A stretch of 11,826 nucleotides of DNA from Clostridia bacterium. Lineage in GTDB: Bacteria > Bacillota > Clostridia > UBA1381 > UMGS1253. The notes beneath the pieces are model-generated. The model was not told the DNA's origin. It saw only the letters and a list, made by a program, of their open reading frames with translations, and ran no database searches. This document shows, in pieces, positions 1 to 6,250 of the stretch. The stretch is from assembly GCA_017411585.1 (NCBI GenBank), contig JAFQPV010000078.1:1-11826 (forward strand), read 5' to 3'. The position numbers and the translations under genes are program-made. The stretch's first letter is position 1, and each line of letters opens with the position of its first letter.

Positions 1-261
1 GATGCTTTCTTCAACAGGCAAAATCTGTGGCCATCTGCCGTCGTGCCCCTTCATATTCCAACCAACAAGACAAAATTCTGCTTTGCTTACGCCTGCTTTC
101 TTATATGCCTCCATAACTTTGATTACATCATCAAATGTGCATGCAACATGAACATCGGGTTCATTTTCGGGCGTTTGTTCTGCGATTGTACACGGTACAG
201 GCTTCCACGCCATACGGATACGCACATTTGGGGATTCGACTGAATATTTAAGAGCGGTTGA
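1..261 (-). pseudogene. Glycoside-hydrolase-like protein fragment, missing 5' end, continues past the left edge
   Basis: A minus-strand frame is open from an in-frame TAG at 262-264 to the window edge (87 codons). It reads as real protein: a stretch like VRIRMAWKPVPC, then TFDDVIKVMEAYKKAGV, then LVGWNMKGHDGRWPQILPVEE. A Gly-Trp-Asn segment followed by GHDGRWP resembles large uncharacterised clostridial sugar-active enzymes with a barrel fold. The family is inferred from memory of this motif style and is uncertain. The only Met near the right-hand end (codon at 211-213) and the GTG at 223-225 have no Shine-Dalgarno sequence, and the protein seems to begin in mid-domain. The gene therefore looks cut at its 5' end near position 200-260, where the divergent AraC gene is also cut. 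The remainder lies outside the window, so it may be a larger partial gene. Confidence 0.5.
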
Positions 262-277
262 CTATCATTTTTATTAT

Positions 278-1021
278 ATGGTATCAAAAGATTGCATCTT
301 GCATATCGATAATACTTCACACACGCTTACCCCCGGAACAATTGTAATAATTCCACCGGGTGTAAAATATTGTTTTGAAATAAATTCCGTTGTTGAGGTT
401 ATAAGTATAAACTACGATTATACGCAAAAGCACTCGCATATAATTATGGAAGTTGAGCCTGTTGAAGCAAAGAGCTTTCATTTTCGCGATATTATAGAAA
501 AAAGCACTTTTGAATCATGTGCGTTTCTTAACAGCCCTATTGTTGTTGATAATATGAGCTATTTGCTTGATGATATTAATAAAATTTTAGCTGAATTTTC
601 CTATAAAAAGCAACTTTACACTGAGGTTTCATCCGCTATATTCAAAAATATTATATACGAAATTGTACGGCATATCTCTTTTGACAGTAAAGGGTCAGAA
701 AGCATAAACATTATTTTGGATTATATTCATAATCATTATCACGATGATATAGACAATAATATCCTCTCCTCGGTTGTGGGATATCATCCTTATCATCTGA
801 ACAGACTTATGAAAACTTATACGGGAACAACCCTTCGGCAATATTTAATAAACTATCGCATAGAGGCTGCAAAACGGTATCTTCGGGAAACGAATATGCA
901 GATTGCAAATATTTCGGAAATATGCGGATATATCAATTTCAGCAACTTTTCAACAGAGTTTAAAAGAAAAACAGGATTAACTCCAAGTGTTTACCGAAAG
1001 GAAACCAGACACTTGCTTTAG
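278..1021 (+). CDS. AraC-family transcriptional regulator, probably truncated at the N-terminus
   Basis: This is a DNA-binding regulator with an N-terminal cupin-like sensor (LTPGTIVIIPPGV, about residues 17-29) and a C-terminal AraC double helix-turn-helix from about residue 146 to the end. The second helix-turn-helix carries the family signature ISEICGYINFSNFSTEFKRK followed by TGLTPSVYRKE. The ATG at 278 has no Shine-Dalgarno sequence. The same frame stays open back to a TGA at 149-151 and reads family-like protein just upstream (FGDSTEYLRAVDYHFYY), but contains no ATG, GTG or TTG. The natural start is therefore missing or shifted. AraC proteins beside sugar enzymes usually control them, and the truncated glycosidase-like frame diverging from it fits that pairing. 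Base composition is clearly more A+T-rich than the housekeeping genes, which suggests acquisition. It may be non-functional. Confidence 0.75.
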   Translation: MVSKDCILHIDNTSHTLTPGTIVIIPPGVKYCFEINSVVEVISINYDYTQKHSHIIMEVEPVEAKSFHFRDIIEKSTFESCAFLNSPIVVDNMSYLLDDINKILAEFSYKKQLYTEVSSAIFKNIIYEIVRHISFDSKGSESINIILDYIHNHYHDDIDNNILSSVVGYHPYHLNRLMKTYTGTTLRQYLINYRIEAAKRYLRETNMQIANISEICGYINFSNFSTEFKRKTGLTPSVYRKETRHLL

Positions 1022-1053
1022 AATTATTTGCTGTTTATCGGATTATTTTAAAG

Positions 1054-1089
1054 AAAAAAATCCTTGAAACACAATAGTTTCAAGGATTT
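1054..1089 (-). terminator. Rho-independent terminator downstream of the partial tRNA copy
   Basis: A perfect 13-bp stem (1058-1070 with 1077-1089) with a six-base loop is followed on the minus strand by seven T residues. It lies directly behind the duplicated tRNA 3' end (CCA at 1092-1094). It also sits at the end of the AraC gene, but on the plus strand the hairpin is followed by only a short T run. Confidence 0.8.
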
Positions 1090-1125
1090 CTTGGTTGCGG
1101 GGATGGGATTTGAACCACACGACCT
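1087..1125 (-). repeat. 39-bp direct copy of the initiator tRNA 3' end
   Basis: This segment is identical, without gaps, to 1372-1410. It contains the variable loop, T arm, 3' acceptor strand and CCA of the tRNA-fMet gene plus five bases beyond. The D arm, anticodon arm and 5' acceptor strand are absent, so this copy is not a tRNA gene. Identity that starts inside a tRNA and ends just after its 3' end is typical of attachment-site duplications made by tyrosine integrases. It could also be the remains of a tandem tRNA gene interrupted by an insertion. Confidence 0.85.
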
Positions 1126-1338
1126 TGCCAAATTCTCTGCTGAGAATTTATCTTCGTCCCGCCTTGCGGTTCCCGACATTTGTCTGCGGCGATAAATCGC
1201 CTTGCCCTCTGTCGACCGCTGCGGGGTATACACAATGCCTTCTTCTGCCACCGGCAGCGGCATTGTGCATGCCCCCAACGAGCACCGCTCGCCGTGCTCA
1301 TAACCCGATAAGCGCATAAATTTCTATTCTACGCAATA
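1126..1338. other. Palindrome-dense, gene-free spacer between the tRNA 3'-end copies
   Basis: No convincing gene is present: the frames here lack ribosome binding sites and recognisable protein. The stretch is packed with stem-loops: 1130-1149 (8-bp stem, 4-base loop), 1159-1169, 1175-1184, 1188-1201 (6-bp stem, 2-base loop), an imperfect 15-bp arm pairing 1225-1239 with 1259-1273 around an inner 5-bp hairpin at 1245-1257, and 1280-1299 (6-bp stem). Positions 1288-1307 match 18 of 20 bases of the tRNA-fMet anticodon region in the opposite orientation. It may be a structured RNA, a small non-autonomous element, or the scar of an excised island. Which of these applies cannot be decided from the sequence alone. 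Confidence 0.5.
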
Positions 1339-1374
1339 ACAAAAAATTCCCCGGTCTATTGACCGAGGAATTTT
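1339..1374 (-). terminator. Rho-independent terminator of tRNA-fMet
   Basis: A 14-bp stem (1343-1356 with 1361-1374, one G-U pair on the minus strand) with a four-base loop ends in a T run on the minus strand. It starts three bases after the tRNA CCA end. Confidence 0.85.
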
Positions 1375-1376
1375 CT

Positions 1377-1454
<78 letters not shown>

Positions 1455-1480
1455 ATATGTTTCGCTCTTGCGACTATGAT

Positions 1481-1509
1481 AGTATAGCACACTTTTTTTC
1501 ATTTGTAAA
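1481..1509 (-). promoter_or_regulatory. Promoter of tRNA-fMet
   Basis: On the minus strand, -35 TTTACA (1504-1509), a 17-bp spacer and -10 TATACT (1481-1486) are preceded by an extended -10 TG. The expected start lies about 20 bases before the mature tRNA 5' end. No terminator is visible between the spoIIID stop and this promoter, so spoIIID transcripts may run into the tRNA. Confidence 0.8.
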
Positions 1510-1554
1510 GCCCTTTTTAAAAATTTACTTTTAGCATGCTCAATAACGGAAAAA

Positions 1555-1815
1555 TTATGCATCCTTCTTTTGTTTTAAATATTTTTCGCGCGTTGCAAGA
1601 CCGCCGCGAATATGCCGTTCCTCCTTATTGTTCTCCAAAACATGCTGCACCTGACCGTAAAGTATAGAGTTTAAGCTTCGCAACCGCTCGGTCACGTCTT
1701 TATGTACAGTCGATTTCGACACGCCGAAGTGCTTGGCGGTTTCACGCACTGTTGCGTTATGTTCTGCAATATATTCCGAAAGCAGAAGCACTCGTCTGCA
1801 GATATAGTCCTTCAT
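1555..1815 (-). CDS. spoIIID: Stage III sporulation protein D (SpoIIID)
   Basis: SpoIIID is a small DNA-binding regulator that acts in the mother cell during endospore formation. It activates and represses genes between the SigE and SigK stages. The 86-residue protein has the expected length and the central helix-turn-helix (TVRETAKHFGVSKSTVHKDV, about residues 22-41), and ends in the usual basic tail (GLATREKYLKQKK). The ATG at 1815 follows a good Shine-Dalgarno sequence (GAGGTGA). A SigE-like promoter can be proposed upstream. Its neighbours, a tRNA on one side and a lipoprotein on the other, do not suggest a sporulation operon. The family call is firm and places the organism among spore-forming Bacillota or their close relatives. 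Confidence 0.97.
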   Translation of the reverse strand: MKDYICRRVLLLSEYIAEHNATVRETAKHFGVSKSTVHKDVTERLRSLNSILYGQVQHVLENNKEERHIRGGLATREKYLKQKKDA

Positions 1816-1846
1816 TCCCTCACCTCATGTATTTGGCTCTCACCAA

Positions 1847-1875
1847 ATCATATGCAAAGGAAATGCGCTTTATGC
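1847..1875 (-). promoter_or_regulatory. Possible SigE-type promoter of spoIIID
   Basis: On the minus strand, GCATAAAG (1868-1875) and CATATGAT (1847-1854) are separated by 13 bases. This resembles the mother-cell sigma-E pattern (an ATA-containing -35 and a CATA-type -10), as expected for spoIIID. No standard SigA promoter is apparent here. The match is partial, and a hairpin (ATTTGG/CCAAAT, 1831-1848) lies next to the start region. Confidence 0.4.
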
Positions 1876-1876
1876 G

Positions 1877-1909
1877 AAAAAACAGGCGATGCTCTTCTCG
1901 CACCGCCTG
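1877..1909 (-). terminator. Rho-independent terminator of the lipoprotein gene
   Basis: A 10-bp stem (1883-1892 with 1900-1909, one G-U pair) is followed by six T residues on the minus strand, 13 bases after the lipoprotein stop. It isolates spoIIID from upstream transcription. Confidence 0.85.
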
Positions 1910-1922
1910 CTACACTTCGTAT

Positions 1923-2570
1923 TTACTGTGCCACATTCATTTCGGAAACAATATCCTGCACCGCTGTCTGCAGACCACCCAGCACAGCGTTTGCAAATGC
2001 CGCATCTGCCTGAACAGTCCAAACATCATTTTCTTTTTTCACCGGAACGGAAACTGTATTGGTCACGGTTGTATTCTCGGTCTCTTCCATCGCCTGTGTA
2101 TAAATCTCCAATGTCTTTTGTGCGTATGCTTCTTCCGACAACGGCGTCTGTGCAAAATTTGCTTCTAATGCAAAATTGATAAGCTTTTCAAGTGCTGCCT
2201 GTATCACCGGTTTCATATCTCTTGCGGTAATCTGGGCGGTAACAGTCACGGTGTTCTCATCCGCTTTTTCCGCAGAAAGAATCTTATAATCTAATGAATC
2301 AAACAAAAGTTTCATAAATGGCTCATGCGTCAAAACGCCTTCCAGCTCCGATACTGCTCCCTCTGTCGCAAGAAATTTTTTTGCAGCTTCCATATCCGCC
2401 GCCTTCAGTGCGTCCAAAAGCGCCTGCACTGCCAGTTTCGCCGCTTCTTCAGAAGTTACCTGTACCCCCGGCTTCGCAGCAGAATCTTTTTTCTCGCCGC
2501 AACCAACCATTGATAATACCAGTATAGCTGACAGTAGCACTGCCATAATCTTTTTGATTGTAGGTTTCAT
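1923..2570 (-). CDS. Small secreted lipoprotein of unknown function
   Basis: This 215-residue protein has a lipoprotein signal peptide: a lysine-rich start (MKPTIKK), a hydrophobic core, then MVGC with the predicted lipidated Cys24. The -3/-2 residues (Met, Val) fit the lipobox only loosely. It should be anchored outside the cytoplasmic membrane. After a short linker it reads like an NTF2-fold or DUF4878-type domain (helix EEAAKLAVQALLDALKAAD, residue pairs typical of small-ligand cradles, and a closing strand VPVKKENDVWTVQ). That fold is inferred, and the ligand is unknown. The start at 2570 follows AGGAGG eight bases upstream. An in-frame ATG seven codons earlier lies before this Shine-Dalgarno sequence and was rejected. 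It is a single-gene unit with its own promoter and terminator. Confidence 0.85.
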   Translation of the reverse strand: MKPTIKKIMAVLLSAILVLSMVGCGEKKDSAAKPGVQVTSEEAAKLAVQALLDALKAADMEAAKKFLATEGAVSELEGVLTHEPFMKLLFDSLDYKILSAEKADENTVTVTAQITARDMKPVIQAALEKLINFALEANFAQTPLSEEAYAQKTLEIYTQAMEETENTTVTNTVSVPVKKENDVWTVQADAAFANAVLGGLQTAVQDIVSEMNVAQ

Positions 2571-2606
2571 TTTTAAATCCTCCTTATACATGGCTTTACT
2601 AAATTC

Positions 2607-2635
2607 ATTATATACAACCTATACATATTTGTCAA
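2607..2635 (-). promoter_or_regulatory. SigA promoter of the lipoprotein gene
   Basis: On the minus strand, TTGACA (2630-2635), a 17-bp spacer and TATAAT (2607-2612) match the vegetative consensus perfectly. The promoter lies about 37 bases before the start codon. Confidence 0.9.
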
Positions 2636-2636
2636 T

Positions 2637-2678
2637 TTAAAAGAGGATGCGAAAATCTGTGTTCACATCCTCTTTTAA
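2637..2678 (-). terminator. Rho-independent terminator of the alanine symporter
   Basis: An 11-bp stem (2639-2649 with 2666-2676) has A-rich and T-rich flanks on both sides, immediately after the symporter stop. The sequence is nearly symmetrical, so it may act in both directions. It ends just before the -35 box of the lipoprotein promoter. Confidence 0.8.
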
Positions 2679-4061
2679 TCACTTCTTGAAATATGCCTTT
2701 ATCAATCGAATCGCCACCGGTGACAAAAGCGCCACCGCGATTAAGTTCGGGATAACCATTAAACCGTTGAAGGTATCTGCAATGCCCCACAACAGCCCCA
2801 AATCCACAGTTGCACCAAGAATGGCAACCGCCGAATACACAAGCATAAACGGCTTGTTGATGCGCGTACCGAAAATAAACTCAATACAGCGCGTACCGTA
2901 AAGTCCCCAACCGAGAATGGTGGAAAACGCAAAGCAGCACATTGCAATCGCGCTGAAAACCGTAACCCAGTTGCCGTAGGTTGCCGCAAATCCACTGATA
3001 GTCAGCTCTGCACCTGCCGCAACACCATACTGAATTGAATTCCCGCTGCAAAGAATGACCAAGGCTGTCAGTGTGCAAATCACAATTGTATCTGCAAACA
3101 CCTCAAAGACACCGAACAAACCCTGCTTCACCGGAGAATCTGTTTCCGCTGCTGCATGCGCAATCGGTGCCGTACCGAGACCTGCCTCGTTCGAGAAAAT
3201 ACCGCGGGATACACCGCGTTTCATCGACTCAAACATCGAGCCAACAATACCGCCCGTCACTGCTTGCGGTGTAAATGCGCCCCTGAAAATTGAAGCAAAC
3301 ACTGCAGGAACATGCTTATAATTAATAATAACTACACCAAGACCCAACACAACATACAAAAACGCCATAATCGGCACAAGCTTTTCGTTCACACGGCCAA
3401 GGCGCTTGATACCGCCAAGCAACACCGATGCAACCAACACTGCAATTACAATGCCTATGATTAGATTCACAGTTGGATTACCACCGGCAGGCACCAAACC
3501 AAATCCGGACAGAGAGGAATTAATGGAGGTAATAATCGCATTTACCTGTGTAGCATTACCGGTACCAAATACCGTCAGCACACCGAGCACTGCAAAAATG
3601 TATGCAAGCCACATCCAGTTTTTACCGAGTCCGTTCTTAATATAATACATCGGACCGCCAACATAATCCCCCTTGTCGTTGCGCTCACGAAAATGCACTG
3701 CAAGGGTAACCTCAACAAACTTCGTACACATACCCAAAAGCGCCGAAACCCACATCCAGAATACCGCACCCGGACCACCGAAAGCAATCGCACCGGCAAC
3801 ACCGGCAATATTGCCCGTACCTACCGTTGCCGCCAATGCAGTACACACCGCCTGAAACGGTGTAACAGAGCCTGCCTTTGCATCATTCTTCTTAAAAATC
3901 TTGCCCAATGTTTCGCGCATAGCGATTCCGAATTTACGAATCTGCACAAAATTCAATCGCAGCGTAAGGTATAAACCGACGCCGATGATGAGCACCATTG
4001 CCGGCGCACCCCAGACAACAGCGTTCACTTTGTCGTTTATTTCAGAAATCCATTCTATCAT
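2679..4061 (-). CDS. agcS: Alanine/glycine:cation symporter (AgcS/AlsT family)
   Basis: An integral membrane carrier importing alanine and/or glycine together with Na+ or H+. The 460-residue length is normal for the family (SSS-like LeuT fold, about ten or more membrane segments). Clear family blocks are GTGNIAGVAGAIAFGGPGAV (about residues 82-101), YVGGPMYYI and the loop RGIFSNEAGLGTAPIAHAAA, which is close to the AgcS substrate/cation site signature. The ATG at 4061 follows AAGGAG. It is monocistronic, with a strong SigA promoter and a terminator. Divergent transcription from the amino-acid exporter pair hints at a shared theme of amino-acid traffic. Substrate preference between alanine and glycine cannot be told from sequence. 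Confidence 0.95.
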   Translation of the reverse strand: MIEWISEINDKVNAVVWGAPAMVLIIGVGLYLTLRLNFVQIRKFGIAMRETLGKIFKKNDAKAGSVTPFQAVCTALAATVGTGNIAGVAGAIAFGGPGAVFWMWVSALLGMCTKFVEVTLAVHFRERNDKGDYVGGPMYYIKNGLGKNWMWLAYIFAVLGVLTVFGTGNATQVNAIITSINSSLSGFGLVPAGGNPTVNLIIGIVIAVLVASVLLGGIKRLGRVNEKLVPIMAFLYVVLGLGVVIINYKHVPAVFASIFRGAFTPQAVTGGIVGSMFESMKRGVSRGIFSNEAGLGTAPIAHAAAETDSPVKQGLFGVFEVFADTIVICTLTALVILCSGNSIQYGVAAGAELTISGFAATYGNWVTVFSAIAMCCFAFSTILGWGLYGTRCIEFIFGTRINKPFMLVYSAVAILGATVDLGLLWGIADTFNGLMVIPNLIAVALLSPVAIRLIKAYFKK

Positions 4062-4091
4062 AGCTCTTCTCCTTTTTCATTTCTGTTTTCT

Positions 4092-4121
4092 ATTATATGG
4101 TAAGTAAATACCCTTTGTCAA
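4092..4121 (-). promoter_or_regulatory. SigA promoter of the alanine symporter
   Basis: On the minus strand, TTGACA (4116-4121), an 18-bp spacer and TATAAT (4092-4097). Both hexamers are perfect. Its -35 box lies 44 bp from the -35 box of the divergent exporter promoter. Confidence 0.88.
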
Positions 4122-4165
4122 GGAATATAGTGCAAAAACCAAGGAAGATTAGTGCAATTCCAGGC

Positions 4166-4194
4166 TTGAAATATGAATAAAAATGCTGTAAAAT
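4166..4194 (+). promoter_or_regulatory. SigA promoter of the exporter pair
   Basis: TTGAAA (4166-4171), a 17-bp spacer and TAAAAT (4189-4194), with a start expected about 25 bases before the exporter start codon. Confidence 0.75.
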
Positions 4195-4226
4195 AATGCT
4201 GACGTATAGAATTAGGAAGTGATGAT

Positions 4227-5003
4227 TTGCAAAACTTTAACCACACAAGCTTTATGAATACGGTCCTGGACTTTGGTGAAGCTATGATGGGCTGCGGCGC
4301 AGAGGTCAGCCGTGTAGAAGACAGTATCAAGCGCATTTGCGCAAGCTACGGCTACAAAGACACACAGCTGATGGCAATCAGTGTCGGCATTGTACTAACC
4401 ATCACGCCGCCGGACAGTGATGCACGCACACAGCTAAGACGCTGCTCCTCAGGCGGCAATAATTTTTCTCGTCTGAGCGAATTGAATGCTCTTTCACGCA
4501 TGGTTTGTGAGACAACGCCATCTTTAGAAACCTTTTCCAAAAAGCTGGCTGTTATTTTAACACCGGATACAAGCCGACGGACCTATATCAAAAACGGAAT
4601 CGGTGCAATTTTGGCTGCATGCGGCTGTACCGTGTTTTTCGGCGGCACAGTTGCAGACTGCATTCCGACGACAATTTGTGCATTGCTGATTTTCTTTTTA
4701 GATAAACATTTAAAAAGCAAAACACCGAATGCCTCTGCGTATAATTTTGTCAGTGCGTTATTATCGGGCATTTTAGCCGTTACAATATGTAATTTCCTGC
4801 CGTTTAACCGCGATATGGTTATTATTGGCATCATCATGCTGCTCATCCCCGGTATCCTTTTGACAAACTCAATGCGTGATATGCTTTTAGGCGATACCCT
4901 GACCGGCAGTGCACGGCTGTTCGAAGCCGTACTTGGAGCTGCTTGTCTTGCCGCAGGCATTACTGTTGCCATCTTACTGTTTGGAGGAGGTGTGCGGATA
5001 TGA
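4227..5003 (+). CDS. Threonine/serine exporter family protein, YjjP-like N-terminal component
   Basis: A membrane protein of the ThrE superfamily, in which a larger (YjjP/DUF1212) and a smaller (YjjB/DUF3815) subunit correspond to the two halves of single-chain ThrE. The family is associated with export of threonine, serine or small dicarboxylates; the substrate here is inferred only. The soluble N-terminal part contains the conserved GCGAEVSRVEDSIKRI (about residues 22-37), and several hydrophobic segments follow from about residue 125 (IGAILAACGCTVFFGG, LLSGILAVTICNFLP, VIIGIIMLLIPGILL). The 258-residue reading uses a TTG start at 4227 behind AGGAAGTG. The next ATG at 4254 lacks a good ribosome site and would shorten the conserved N-terminus. 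The stop overlaps the next gene's ATG (ATGA), which implies translational coupling. Confidence 0.88.
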   Translation: MQNFNHTSFMNTVLDFGEAMMGCGAEVSRVEDSIKRICASYGYKDTQLMAISVGIVLTITPPDSDARTQLRRCSSGGNNFSRLSELNALSRMVCETTPSLETFSKKLAVILTPDTSRRTYIKNGIGAILAACGCTVFFGGTVADCIPTTICALLIFFLDKHLKSKTPNASAYNFVSALLSGILAVTICNFLPFNRDMVIIGIIMLLIPGILLTNSMRDMLLGDTLTGSARLFEAVLGAACLAAGITVAILLFGGGVRI

Positions 5004-5452
5004 CAACCCAAGAAATTCTGATCGGGCTTTTATCCGCGCTCGTGATGACGCTCGGCTTCGGCTTCTACTTTAACCAACGCATTAAGCACGCAATCATTGC
5101 CTCCCTCGTTGGAATGCTTACATGGGGTGTATATTTATTATTTATGCCTGCAACGGACAACATCTTTTTACTCTCAGCTGCCGCAACCGCTTTTGCAGGC
5201 CTTGCTTCGGAGGTTATGGCACGTGTGTTAAAAATTCCGGCAAGTGCCTTTCTCACGGTTGCCGTGGTGGTGCTTATTCCGGGGCGTTCGCTGTATTACA
5301 CACTCTACTATGCCATTGCCGGTGCAAGACTTGCCGCAACGCAGTTTGGCATTGATACACTGTTGGTTGTACTCGGCATTTCTGCCGGTATTGTTTTTAC
5401 CAGCGTATGTGCCAGAGCCTTTACCGCTGTATGGAACAAATTCAAAAAATAA
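5000..5452 (+). CDS. Threonine/serine exporter family protein, YjjB-like C-terminal component
   Basis: The 150-residue partner of the preceding YjjP-like protein (DUF3815/ThrE_2). It is almost entirely hydrophobic, with about four to five membrane helices. The family pattern shows in GFYFNQRIKHAIIASLVGML (about residues 20-39), SEVMARVLKIPASAFL and VLIPGRSLYYTLYYAI, the last being the conserved proline/tyrosine-rich helix. The ATG at 5000 lies nine bases behind GGAGGAGG and shares four bases with the upstream stop. A reading that starts earlier at 4943 would overlap the exporter gene and has no ribosome site. The two proteins likely form one transporter. No clear T-tailed terminator follows, and the hairpin at 5474-5501 lacks a T run. 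Confidence 0.88.
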   Translation: MTTQEILIGLLSALVMTLGFGFYFNQRIKHAIIASLVGMLTWGVYLLFMPATDNIFLLSAAATAFAGLASEVMARVLKIPASAFLTVAVVVLIPGRSLYYTLYYAIAGARLAATQFGIDTLLVVLGISAGIVFTSVCARAFTAVWNKFKK

Positions 5453-5543
5453 AACGTTTTCCCCTAAATATTGCGTCTTTGGCACAGATTACCACAAGAC
5501 GTTGCGTACAAAAAATTCTTTGCCTTTTCAAAGCAAAAAAAGC

Positions 5544-5572
5544 TTGACAATTTACGTTAACCGCTGTATAAT
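5544..5572 (+). promoter_or_regulatory. Strong SigA promoter of the rpmH cluster
   Basis: TTGACA (5544-5549), a 17-bp spacer and TATAAT (5567-5572) form a perfect consensus, as expected for a ribosomal protein gene. The leader of roughly 90 bases to rpmH holds two hairpins (5586-5602 and 5620-5632). Confidence 0.93.
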
Positions 5573-5670
5573 ATATAGCGTATTCGCGTCCGTTTCGGAT
5601 GCAATTTGTAAGACGGAGCGCACCACAGGTGCTTTCCATAGAAACGAATGATTCGGCAGGAGGTGCAAAC

Positions 5671-5805
5671 ATGCTTAGAACATACCAACCTAAAAAGAGA
5701 CAGAGAAGCAAGGTTCACGGCTTCAGAAAGAGAATGAGCACTGCGAACGGCAGAAAGGTTCTGGCTAGAAGAAGACTTAAGGGTAGAAAAAGATTGTCAG
5801 CATAA
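5671..5805 (+). CDS. rpmH: 50S ribosomal protein L34
   Basis: A 44-residue, arginine/lysine-rich protein of the large ribosomal subunit. It shows the invariant L34 pattern from start to end (TYQPKKRQRSKVHGFRKRM, then GRKVLARRRLKGRKRLSA). The ATG at 5671 follows a strong AGGAGGTG. It is the first gene of the transcription unit with rnpA, yidD, yidC and jag, the conserved bacterial order. A hairpin with a T-rich tail starts within its stop codon and probably lets L34 be made in excess over the downstream proteins. Confidence 0.98.
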   Translation: MLRTYQPKKRQRSKVHGFRKRMSTANGRKVLARRRLKGRKRLSA

Positions 5806-5829
5806 AAGGCCACTTTGTGGTCTTTTCTT
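5804..5829 (+). terminator. Attenuating terminator between rpmH and rnpA
   Basis: A 10-bp stem (5804-5813 with 5817-5826, one G-U pair) with a three-base loop ends in a TTTTCTT tract. No separate promoter is obvious before rnpA, so partial read-through is likely. Confidence 0.65.
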
Positions 5830-5856
5830 GTAGTTAGGTGTTTTGGCGGTGAGAAT

Positions 5857-6195
5857 ATGAAACAGACGAGCTCTATGAAATACAATCGAGATTTCAAACG
5901 GCTCTACAGTCGCGGTAAGTCAATTGCGGCAGGATATTTGGTGCTGTATTATCAAAAAAATAAGCTTGGCAAAAATATCCTCGGAATCACCGTAACCAAA
6001 AAGTTTGGCAAGGCGGTACAGCGTAACCGCATCCGTCGACTGATTAAGGAATGCTACCGTTTGCGTGAAGCAGAGATGAACATCGGCTACAATTTGGTTT
6101 TGGTCGCGCGCAATCGCGCAATTGATGCAGATTTTGAAAAAATCGGTCGCGATCTAAGCTACTTGCTGAAAAAAAGCGGCATAATCGGGGAATGA
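5857..6195 (+). CDS. rnpA: Ribonuclease P protein component
   Basis: The protein subunit of RNase P, which helps the catalytic RNA cut 5' leaders from pre-tRNAs. The 112 residues match the family length. The start has the expected SMKYNRDFKRLYSRGKS segment, where Phe and Arg line the substrate cleft, and the RNR signature is present (FGKAVQRNRIRRLIKECYR, about residues 47-65). The ATG at 5857 is preceded by GGCGGTGAG, a moderate and close ribosome site. A second ATG at 5875 would remove part of the conserved N-terminus. It lies 51 bases after rpmH, in the usual rpmH-rnpA order. Confidence 0.96.
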   Translation: MKQTSSMKYNRDFKRLYSRGKSIAAGYLVLYYQKNKLGKNILGITVTKKFGKAVQRNRIRRLIKECYRLREAEMNIGYNLVLVARNRAIDADFEKIGRDLSYLLKKSGIIGE

Positions 6196-6250
6196 TTTTT
6201 CAGTCCCCTTATTTTGCTTAGCAAAACTGTTTTAAAATCAGGGTGCTTAT

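Noticed and set aside
1048..1319. Open frames on both strands across the palindrome-rich spacer
   Set aside because: They lack ribosome binding sites, run through the terminator and tRNA copy, and encode no recognisable protein.
1093..1320. A tmRNA or long-variable-arm tRNA on the minus strand, because the region ends in a T arm plus CCA
   Set aside because: No 5' acceptor strand complementary to CCCCGCA occurs upstream at a fitting distance, and no tag-peptide reading frame is visible. The 3' end is an exact copy of the neighbouring tRNA.
1702..2168. Plus-strand frames opposite spoIIID and the lipoprotein
   Set aside because: They are antisense shadows of well-supported genes and have no ribosome sites or family resemblance.
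4943..4999. Upstream start for the YjjB-like gene
   Set aside because: It would overlap the preceding gene by about 60 bases without a ribosome site, while the ATG at 5000 has a strong one.
5453..5560. Replication origin upstream of rpmH
   Set aside because: The location is where oriC often lies, but no cluster of DnaA boxes or AT-rich unwinding region was seen, and dnaA is absent.
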